This document shows positions 17,501-22,894 of a stretch of 34,314 nt of DNA, piece by piece. The notes under the pieces were generated by a model. That model ran no database searches and had not been told where the DNA came from. It saw only the letters and a program-made list of their open reading frames with translations. Numbering within the stretch: position 1 is the first letter of the stretch; every line of letters begins with the position of its first letter. A program made the position numbers and the translations under genes. The stretch lies in the NCBI GenBank assembly GCA_021848825.1, contig JAJZTQ010000018.1, positions 1 through 34,314 on the forward strand, in the 5' to 3' direction. The DNA is from Pseudomonadota bacterium. Lineage in GTDB: Bacteria > Pseudomonadota > Gammaproteobacteria > Burkholderiales > JABEVD01.

Positions 17501-17911
17501 CTGACCGAATGCGAGATCGCGGTGATCTCGGCCAATGCTTTCGAGAAGAACGCATACAACGATGCCGGCATAACGACGGAGAATTTCATCACCAAGCCCG
17601 TCCGCCTCAACGATCTGCTGGACTGGATAGGGCGGCACCTTCAGCTCGAATGGGTGAGAATCGGGGACGTCCCCTCCCTGCCGCCGAGGAAACGGTATCC
17701 GCCGAGCGACAGGCTGTTGAGCCTGGGGCAGCAGGTCGAGCTCGGCTATCTTCGGGGCATACTCAACGAGCTCGATCTGATCGAACAGACAGACGGCGCC
17801 TACATCGAATTCGTCGACAACATGAGGCAGCTCGCGCGGCAGTTCCAGTTCGGGACCATGACGGAGATCTTGCGGGAAGGGCTGGACGGAGGGCGGCATG
17901 AAAACGCCTGA
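14519..17911 (+). CDS. NCS1 permease-like hybrid sensor histidine kinase
   Basis: This is a 1130-aa fusion. Residues about 15-485 are a multi-span NCS1 (cytosine/purine/allantoin/hydantoin) permease-like domain. Residues 501-545 are a nine-cysteine cytoplasmic-type cluster. Two more membrane spans lie near 572-592 and 611-632, then a short coiled linker. HisKA has phospho-acceptor His689 (SISHELRTP); HATPase has N-box Asn807, DNGPGIP 834-840 and GGTGLGLTIA 861-870. A receiver domain has Asp931, phospho-acceptor Asp975, Ser1004 and Lys1026, followed by a helical tail. All catalytic residues are present. It starts 9 bases after ureG with GAGGAT upstream, and its end overlaps the response regulator by 14 bases. 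I infer that the permease domain senses urea, an amide or a nucleobase-like compound and controls this cluster. Transporter-fused kinases exist (for example CbrA with a solute:sodium symporter domain), but the ligand here is unknown. Confidence 0.88.
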   Translation: MSMTCNQPENEDAVQHVFKIRRDYNTWVANETMEDYALRFTPRSYRKWSELKVGNTAFSSASFLVLEAIGATLLVNYGFVNAACAILATGIIIFLASIPLSRYSARYGLDMDLLTRGSGFGYLGSTITSLIYAAFTFIFFALEAAIMASALKLAFGIPLSWGYMMCALIAIPLVTRGITSISRLQNLTQPIWLILLVLPYLFLLTRNQNELQGLFAYGGREGASSFDFRLFGASMTVSMAIIAQMGEQADYLRFMPGRVSANRKRWFAAVFLGGTGWLVLSVVKMFGGALLAYLAIRHAVPEDLALNPNQMYLTAYRHVFPGFGLAVGATAAFVIISQLKINVTNAYAGSLAWSNFFSRLTHSHPGRVVWVVFNTLIALMLMELDLLQVMDRVLGLYSNVAVAWMMSVVADLVINKPLGYSPAGIEFRRAYLYDVNPVGIGAMGISSVLSISAYLGLMGRTMQPFALFFALFLPFVISPLIARATKGRYYIARKAELRDHGQTCCVCGTAYESEDMSNCPAYRGNICSLCCTLDARCHDMCKPQARLSQQWSAFLGKVLPLSMRRYLEAGLGYYFFLMMGFIALLGLLTGLLYYQESLSLKDSVLLDHLRNVFLRIFSALVLVCGIIAWWMVLTNKSRQVAQAEANHQTQLLIREINSHKRTDELLQHAKLTADQANQAKSRYIMSISHELRTPLNSILGYAQILDGDEAIPASRRKAIGVIRKSGDHLLSLIEGTLDIARIESGKVSLDAKPLRFIDFIQQIVGMFELQASNKGISFRYHATGEMPARVKADAGKLRQILINILGNAVKFTSRGGVTFHIRYHSEIATFEVSDNGPGIPEEELEHIFEPFGRGSAAGAMGGTGLGLTIAKMLADLMGGELTVESEFGKGAQFRVRLFLPHILSAEDEEQGQMMAQCIGYVGMRRRIMIVDNEKSDRDLLTSMLEPLGFHLAHASSGQECIDLIAQFRPHLIFMDLSMPGMDGWETIRRIRLLGLTECEIAVISANAFEKNAYNDAGITTENFITKPVRLNDLLDWIGRHLQLEWVRIGDVPSLPPRKRYPPSDRLLSLGQQVELGYLRGILNELDLIEQTDGAYIEFVDNMRQLARQFQFGTMTEILREGLDGGRHENA

Positions 17912-18845
17912 ACGGGCAGGCGAAGGCGTCGTCCTCGTCGTCGACGACATCCCCGAGAATCTTTCCTTCCTCCACGATGCCCTGGACGAAGCGGGCTATA
18001 CCGTGCTGGTGGCGACGGATGGGCCGAGCGCGCTGCATCGCGCGAAATTGAGCCGCCCGGACGTGATTCTCCTGGATGCGCTGATGCCTCGGATGAGCGG
18101 CTTCGAAGTCGCGAGAAGACTCAAGGAGGACTTTTCCACGCAGCATGTTCCCATCATCTTCATGACGGGTCTCACCGAAACGGAGCATGTCATCAACGCC
18201 TTCGCAAGCGGCGGATCCGATTACGTCACCAAGCCGATCAAGCCGCCTGAAGTGCTGGCGAGGATAGCGGCGCACATGCAGAGCGCCCGTCACATGAGCC
18301 AGGCGAGATCAGCCCTGGATGCCTTCGGTCAGGCCACGGTGGCGCTGCGCGAGACGGACGGGCAGCTGACCTGGCAGACGCCGCTTGCAAGAAAGCTCCT
18401 GAAGGAATTCTTCGACCCGGAAGAAGGCGAGGCCGAGATCGTCACATGGTTTTCAAAAGCCAGAAAGGCTGCGCTCGAAGGGCGGGAAATGCCGGTCGTG
18501 GTGGCAAAGGGCACGAAGCGCCTGCTGGCGGGAGTGCAGAACCTGAGTGATGCTGGACACGAAGGGGAATGGCTGATCGTCCTGAGGGAGGAAAGCCCAT
18601 CTTCGGTCATCGAATCGCTTGTCGGCGCATTCCATCTGACTTTGCGCGAAGCGGAAGTGCTCTACTGGGTGATCTGCGGCAAGACCAACCGGGATATCGG
18701 GGAAATCCTGGGGAGCAGCCACAGGACCGTGAACAAGCATCTCGAGCATATTTTCGAGAAACTGGGCGTGGAAACGCGGACGGCGGCTGCAGGGATTGCG
18801 ATGCAGAACATTCGTTCACGCCCCTCCAGAGAGGGCACAGGGTGA
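17898..18845 (+). CDS. LuxR-type response regulator
   Basis: This is a 315-aa response regulator. Its N-terminal receiver (about residues 10-125) has Asp16/Asp17, phospho-acceptor Asp60 (LLDALMP), Thr90 and Lys112 (TKPIKP). A middle segment of about 110 residues (135-240) has a PAS-like feel but no motif I can name. A C-terminal LuxR/GerE helix-turn-helix (about 245-300) contains LTLREAEVL, GKTNRDIGEILG and HRTVNKHLEHIFEKLGV. It overlaps the end of the permease-kinase gene by 14 bases, so the two are almost certainly partners. As the last gene of the urea/amide run it is the likely transcriptional output, but the regulated promoter is not shown. Confidence 0.9.
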   Translation: MKTPERAGEGVVLVVDDIPENLSFLHDALDEAGYTVLVATDGPSALHRAKLSRPDVILLDALMPRMSGFEVARRLKEDFSTQHVPIIFMTGLTETEHVINAFASGGSDYVTKPIKPPEVLARIAAHMQSARHMSQARSALDAFGQATVALRETDGQLTWQTPLARKLLKEFFDPEEGEAEIVTWFSKARKAALEGREMPVVVAKGTKRLLAGVQNLSDAGHEGEWLIVLREESPSSVIESLVGAFHLTLREAEVLYWVICGKTNRDIGEILGSSHRTVNKHLEHIFEKLGVETRTAAAGIAMQNIRSRPSREGTG

Positions 18846-19124
18846 TTTCCAGCTCGATGGAAACCCCGGTACGCGCAATCCCGATTCAGGGCATCAGACG
18901 GAAACAAGTAGTGGGAGACAAAGCCCGAACCGCGCAGCCGCGACATGGAATCCAGGGGCTGACTTTGGAGCAAGCCTGATCCTTCGTCTCAAGTTGGGCC
19001 TTTTCGGTCATTGCATTTCTGCCGATATCGGACGGCAATGTCCCGGTTACCCGCCGCTTAACATGACATAGCGTTCAACGGTGGGTTCCAATTCGAGCAA
19101 AATGGTGGTTTGTCCCCGATTCCG
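18846..19124. other. Intergenic region between convergent genes
   Basis: This is 279 bases between the stop of the LuxR-type regulator (+) and the stop of the MocR regulator (-). I see no gene and no strong GC stem with a T-tract in either direction. A 10-base palindrome CCGATATCGG lies at 19022-19031. Nothing else is recognisable. Confidence 0.5.
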
Positions 19125-20528
19125 TCATCGCGGCGAGCAAGAAGCTAGAAATTCGAAGGTCGCATCGTCGCCGCAATGTGCGACGTTAAACCTGAACCAG
19201 GGTGAGGGTTCCTGGTGAGGCCTGAACATATTGCCCGGTGCGAGCATGATTCCCTTGCTCGCGGCGAGACGCGCGATTTCCGCCGAATTGCAGTCCTCTA
19301 CAAAGCGTGCCCAGACAAACATACCGCCCTCCGGATCGCAATGCACGGTAAAACCGAGGGATTCCAGTCTCGAAATGACGTTCTGCCTTGAATTCAGAAG
19401 CTTTGCCCTTAGCTTGTCCATGTGCTTCCGGTAATGGCCCTCGGTAAGCAATTGGTACATCAGTCTCTCGCTGATTTCCGAAGTGCTGAGTCCGGTCAGC
19501 AGCTTGACGTCGCAAAGATTGGCCGCGAGATCCGATCTGCAGGCGAAGAAGCCCACCCTGAGACTGGCCGATACCGTCTTCGAGTAACTGCTGACGTAGA
19601 TGACTCGATTGAGCTGGTCGAGCGTCGCGAGTCTAGTCACATTCGCGGGATGGAAGTCACCGTAGATATCGTCTTCGACGAGCATCATGTCGTATTTCTC
19701 GGCGAGTTGAAGCATGCGATACGCTACCGGCTGGCTGATGCTCGCGCCGGTCGGATTGTGCAAGATCGTGTTGGTGAAAAAAAGCCTTGGGCGGTGTTCC
19801 TTGATCAGTTCCTCCATGATATGCGTGTCCGGCCCGTCCGCATTCCATGGAACGCCGACGATCTTGGCGCCGAACGATTTCAGCCCGCCGAAAAGGATGA
19901 AATAGCCCGGATCATCGACGAGTACGGCATCCCCCGACCTGACGAAATACCTCGAGACAAGATCCATCGCATGGGTCACCCCCGAAGTCAAGACGATCTG
20001 CGACAAGTCTGCTTCTATCCCCAAGCCGGACAGCCTGCTTCGCACCAGATCCCGCAAAGGGAAGTAGCCTGCGGGGGTGCCGTAGGCTGTCATGAATTCT
20101 CCGTTCTTGAGCGACAGCGCTCGCAGGCTCTTCTTTATTCCGGTTTCTTCCATCCAGGATGCAGGAAGCCACCAAGCGCCCGGCATGGTGCTGCTCGATC
20201 TGTGCTCGAGTGAGTTTCTGAGCAGCCAGACTATATCCACCGCGCTATCCGGCACATAACCACCCTCGGATGCGACATGCGGTTTCTGACGATGCGAGAC
20301 GTAGAACCCGGAGCCCTGTCTCGATTGGAGGTAACCCATGGCCACGAGCCTGTCATAAGCCTGCACTACAGTGAATGTGCTGACTCCGTGATCCTTGGCG
20401 AAATTCCTGATCGACGGCATTCTTGAGCCCGCTCTGATTGTCCTGTGGTCGATCATTTTCCTGATCGAATTCGCGATCTGATCGATGAGTGGAAGCGCGT
20501 TTCCAGGATCCAGCGTGATCATTGGCAT
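19125..20528 (-). CDS. MocR/PdxR-family regulator (GntR HTH + aminotransferase-like domain)
   Basis: This is a 467-aa regulator. An N-terminal GntR winged helix (about residues 8-80: PLIDQIANSIRKMI, SRMPSIRNFAKDHGVSTFTV, RQGSGFYV) is followed by a class-I aminotransferase fold. PLP-site residues are in place: HNPTG 257-261, Asp287 in EDDIYGDF, Lys317 in SSYSKTVSASLRVGFF, and a C-terminal Arg446. MocR proteins use bound PLP to sense amines, amino acids or vitamin B6 and usually regulate a divergent operon. Here the divergent neighbour is a set of three small membrane proteins starting 110 bases away, the most likely target. It is not PdxR or GabR by context. Confidence 0.9.
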   Translation of the reverse strand: MPMITLDPGNALPLIDQIANSIRKMIDHRTIRAGSRMPSIRNFAKDHGVSTFTVVQAYDRLVAMGYLQSRQGSGFYVSHRQKPHVASEGGYVPDSAVDIVWLLRNSLEHRSSSTMPGAWWLPASWMEETGIKKSLRALSLKNGEFMTAYGTPAGYFPLRDLVRSRLSGLGIEADLSQIVLTSGVTHAMDLVSRYFVRSGDAVLVDDPGYFILFGGLKSFGAKIVGVPWNADGPDTHIMEELIKEHRPRLFFTNTILHNPTGASISQPVAYRMLQLAEKYDMMLVEDDIYGDFHPANVTRLATLDQLNRVIYVSSYSKTVSASLRVGFFACRSDLAANLCDVKLLTGLSTSEISERLMYQLLTEGHYRKHMDKLRAKLLNSRQNVISRLESLGFTVHCDPEGGMFVWARFVEDCNSAEIARLAASKGIMLAPGNMFRPHQEPSPWFRFNVAHCGDDATFEFLASCSPR

Positions 20529-20637
20529 GGCCGTTCAACCTGTACAGTAATGATTGTGACTTCTGAAATTGTACATGTATTGTGTGTCTATTGTCCGTTA
20601 ATGTAAACACCGTCCAGTCCAATGTCAGGAGGGAATC
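20529..20637. promoter_or_regulatory. Divergent promoter region with TGTACA direct repeats
   Basis: TGTACAGTA (20541-20549) and TGTACATGTA (20570-20579) are direct repeats starting 29 bases apart. The first extends to the 8-base palindrome CTGTACAG (20540-20547), the second holds TACATGTA (20572-20579). MocR proteins typically bind direct repeats between divergent genes. Weak candidate hexamers on the + strand are TTGTGA (20554-20559) and TGTATT (20576-20581), 16 bases apart; on the - strand TACAAT lies within the second repeat. The promoters are tentative. Confidence 0.45.
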
Positions 20638-21078
20638 ATGAACCGGAAACGAAAAATCGGGGCGTCGGCCGTCCTTGTTGGGATCGCTTTGAATTTTCTC
20701 GGCGACATGCTCCTAGGCGTAAGAATCGAGATTTTTTCGGGTATTGCAACTTTCACCTTGCCATGGATGATCGACATTTTCCTGGTTCCCTTTGCAACGG
20801 GCCTCGTCGTCTCGAAAATATACGGTTTCAAGGGAGGAAAATACCTTGCTTGCCTCCCTCCTCTCGTCGTTCGGGTCGCAAGCTATCTTCAATTGCATTA
20901 TTTCCATCCTCAAGGCGATTTCTTCTATCAGCTCAATCTCTATTATTGGGGACCCTGTCTCATCCTCGCGGTCGAGTCCGCCAATTTCGGCGGAATAATC
21001 GGCGAAGTGATCGCTGGCGCCTACGGGGTAAGAAGGCCCGGAAATGAACAAACAACCATCAAAGGAGAACTGTCATGA
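20638..21078 (+). CDS. Uncharacterised four-span membrane protein
   Basis: This is a 146-aa protein I do not recognise. It has a basic N-terminus (MNRKRK) and about four hydrophobic stretches: residues 8-27, 32-60 (which may hold two spans), 68-88 and 101-130. Notable elements are NFLGD near 19-23, PWMIDIFLVPFATG at 42-55, and a late GPCLILAVESANFGGIIGE at 105-123 rich in Gly and small residues, with a buried Glu113. The tail is polar. The start has AGGAGG at 20627-20632. Its stop overlaps the next gene as ATGA. The DNA is richer in A+T than the urease genes. The family and function are unknown; the neighbours suggest one component of a small membrane complex controlled by the MocR regulator. 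Confidence 0.75.
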   Translation: MNRKRKIGASAVLVGIALNFLGDMLLGVRIEIFSGIATFTLPWMIDIFLVPFATGLVVSKIYGFKGGKYLACLPPLVVRVASYLQLHYFHPQGDFFYQLNLYYWGPCLILAVESANFGGIIGEVIAGAYGVRRPGNEQTTIKGELS

Positions 21079-21197
21079 ACGATCCTGTCATCCCGCAGCT
21101 GATTCTGCCCTTCGGAATAGGCTTCGCCCTGGGCATCGTGCTCTTCGTCGTGCTTGAACGTATCGGGCTGATCGACAAGTGGCTGGGGCTGGAATGA
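21075..21197 (+). CDS. Small single-span membrane protein (40 aa)
   Basis: This is a 40-aa frame, MNDPVIPQLILPFGIGFALG onward, ending in WLGLE. Residues 8-28 form one hydrophobic span followed by an Arg/Asp/Lys polar tail. It has a very good Shine-Dalgarno (AAAGGAGA, 21060-21067) and overlaps the previous stop by 4 bases (ATGA). Its own stop overlaps the next start in the same way. Overlap at both ends, the ribosome site and a clean membrane span support a real small protein. I recognise no family. Confidence 0.7.
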   Translation: MNDPVIPQLILPFGIGFALGIVLFVVLERIGLIDKWLGLE

Positions 21198-21325
21198 AAA
21201 GAAAAATTGAACGGACTGAACCGAACTACCTCCGCATCGGGCTCGAGGTCTTGGCAATCATCGCTGCATTCAATGTCGCGGCGACGTTCGTCTTCTATTA
21301 CTTCATCGCCCCTTATATGGGCTAG
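21194..21325 (+). CDS. Small single-span membrane protein (43 aa)
   Basis: This is a 43-aa frame beginning MKRKIERTEPNYLRIGLEVL and ending APYMG. A strongly basic N-terminus (inside) leads to one hydrophobic span at about residues 15-40, containing aromatic FVFYYF. It starts inside the previous stop (ATGA), so it probably depends on translational coupling. No family is recognised. With the 146-aa and 40-aa proteins it looks like an assembly of subunits of one membrane complex. Confidence 0.65.
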   Translation: MKRKIERTEPNYLRIGLEVLAIIAAFNVAATFVFYYFIAPYMG

Positions 21326-21415
21326 GGAACGTTCGGCGCGATGTTAGGTGAAAGTAGGTAACTTGGCTGGTCAAATCCAGACGGCCGGAAATACCAAGAA
21401 CTCGTCTTTCAGGAA

Positions 21416-21449
21416 ATTCCCGCCCATTGCAGATGCAGCGGGCGGGAAT
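21416..21449 (-). terminator. Hairpin after second porin
   Basis: ATTCCCGCCC (21416-21425) and GGGCGGGAAT (21440-21449) form a perfect 10-bp stem with a 14-base loop, directly downstream of the porin stop on the - strand. The following bases (TTCCTG on the - strand) are a poor T-tract, so termination efficiency is uncertain. It may serve the convergent small-protein operon as well. Confidence 0.55.
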
Positions 21450-21453
21450 GAGG

Positions 21454-22839
21454 TCAGAAATAATAGACCGCGAAGATGTTGAACTCGTCGCCGATCTGGT
21501 CGACGATGCTGCTTGCCAGATTGAGCGCGGGGCTTCCGGGCTTGCCGACTGCCAGGGGATTGGGGATTTCGACTTTCCTGGAAAGATAGTTGACGACAAC
21601 CCTGGTCATCGGCGTGAAGTGGTAGGTCACCCCTATCCCGGTGGTCTTGAAAACCCTTTCTATCGAAGGCAGATTCGGCAGGCGGTCGTAATAGTCGTAG
21701 CGCGCATTGAGCTCGATATTGCGCGTGACGAAAAGCCCTGCCGTGACGTCGTAGCCGTTCGCGCTGTTGTTGCTTCCTGAATAGAAGGTGGTCTGATACT
21801 GCGGAGGCGTCAGTCCGGGCGCGGAAACGAATGCTCCCGGAACTTCGATGTCGCCCGTGCCCCTGACATATTCCGCCTTCAGGTTCTGTCCCCATTGCTG
21901 CATGTAATTCAGCCTGTAGGTGAAGCCGAAGCCGTCCCTCACCATGGTATTGGATATGCCGTTCATCTGCGGCCGGCCCTGCTGGTACCAGACAAAACCG
22001 GTCACGTCGTCGCGGAAGAATCTGCCTCCGCCGTTGCCGAGCAGATAGGACATCTGAACCCTGCCTGCCGCGATCGGTCCGTTCCAGGTGTTGGGATCGT
22101 CCATCCTGCCGTTTTCGCCCAGCATCACGCCGTAGGCCAGTTCGACATTCGGCCTGATCCTGAACCAGTCCATCGCCTGGACGCCCGGATACCTGAATGC
22201 ATTGTTTCCGGAGAGATTCGCGCCAGGAATCAGATAACCGCCGTTTGCAGGGTTCGCGCTCGGCTTGTAGGTCTGGTTGTAGGTGTAGAAGCTCGGCTGC
22301 ATCAGCTGGGCGATGCCGACAGGGAAAAGGTCGAAGAAGCTGAAGTCCATGAAGCCCTGCATCGCGCCTTCCGGGCCCGGCGCGCGGATGATGCCGAATT
22401 CCAGACGCACGCCCGGAATGTAATGGCTGAAAGTCATGTTCGCGTCCATCAGCCTGGGGGAGTAATTGCCGTAGGAATAAGTGTAGGCGTTCTGGCCCAT
22501 TTCAGTGCCGACATAGTAGGAAATGTCCGGATTCACGCGTCCTCGGACAAAGAACCTTGCGCGCTGGATGGCAAGACTGGTCGAAGAATCGAAAGTCGGC
22601 GCGATCAGGTCCGCTTTCGGGATATTCCGGTTCATTGCGGGGTTTGCCTGCAGATCCGTGTAGCTCGGCTGGATGAAGCCGATCAGCTGCCCTTTTCCCC
22701 ACTCTGGCAGGGCGATGGTCTGCACCTCGAACCAGTTTGCGGCATGCGCACACTGGCCGAATGAAAATCCGGCCAGTGCGAGCGCGGCAAGCCGCGCGAT
22801 CCTTCTTTCTCTCTTCGTTGCGTTATTGCTTTTCTTCAT
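21454..22839 (-). CDS. Outer-membrane porin, second
   Basis: This is a 461-aa outer-membrane beta-barrel of the phosphate-selective porin (OprO/OprP-like) type. A twin-basic N-terminus and signal sequence (about residues 1-33, ending AHA) lead to alternating strands and a terminal AVYYF with C-terminal Phe. It is unlike the porin at 291 beyond general barrel features. It lies 55 bases downstream of the SoxB-like gene on the same strand with no terminator between, so they probably form a two-gene unit. The solute cannot be told from sequence. The bases just before its ATG are C, G8, A7 (reading upstream), so the ribosome site is itself a homopolymer tract. Confidence 0.82.
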   Translation of the reverse strand: MKKSNNATKRERRIARLAALALAGFSFGQCAHAANWFEVQTIALPEWGKGQLIGFIQPSYTDLQANPAMNRNIPKADLIAPTFDSSTSLAIQRARFFVRGRVNPDISYYVGTEMGQNAYTYSYGNYSPRLMDANMTFSHYIPGVRLEFGIIRAPGPEGAMQGFMDFSFFDLFPVGIAQLMQPSFYTYNQTYKPSANPANGGYLIPGANLSGNNAFRYPGVQAMDWFRIRPNVELAYGVMLGENGRMDDPNTWNGPIAAGRVQMSYLLGNGGGRFFRDDVTGFVWYQQGRPQMNGISNTMVRDGFGFTYRLNYMQQWGQNLKAEYVRGTGDIEVPGAFVSAPGLTPPQYQTTFYSGSNNSANGYDVTAGLFVTRNIELNARYDYYDRLPNLPSIERVFKTTGIGVTYHFTPMTRVVVNYLSRKVEIPNPLAVGKPGSPALNLASSIVDQIGDEFNIFAVYYF

Positions 22840-22855
22840 GCCCCCCCCTTTTTTT
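22840..22855 (-). repeat. A7-G8 homopolymer tract at the porin ribosome site
   Basis: On the - strand the bases before the porin ATG read seven A (22849-22855), eight G (22841-22848) and one C (22840). The G-run takes the position of the Shine-Dalgarno. Homopolymers of this length can gain or lose a base during replication, which would change ribosome-site strength or spacing. Confidence 0.85.
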
Positions 22856-22894
22856 CATCGAGCACTTGCCAGGTGCGGTTTTTGGCGTTGAAAA

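Noticed and set aside
16100-17950. Very long open frame (616 codons) on the - strand opposite the kinase
   Set aside because: It mirrors the codon bias of the + strand kinase gene, has no ribosome site or recognisable domain, and the + strand gene has all kinase motifs.
18822-18835. CCCTC/GAGGG hairpin at the end of the LuxR-type regulator as terminator
   Set aside because: Only a 5-bp stem, inside the coding sequence and with no T-tract.
18846-19124. Riboswitch-like or RNA gene in the convergent gap
   Set aside because: No conserved riboswitch core, tRNA arms or strong stem could be built; nothing beyond a short palindrome is visible.
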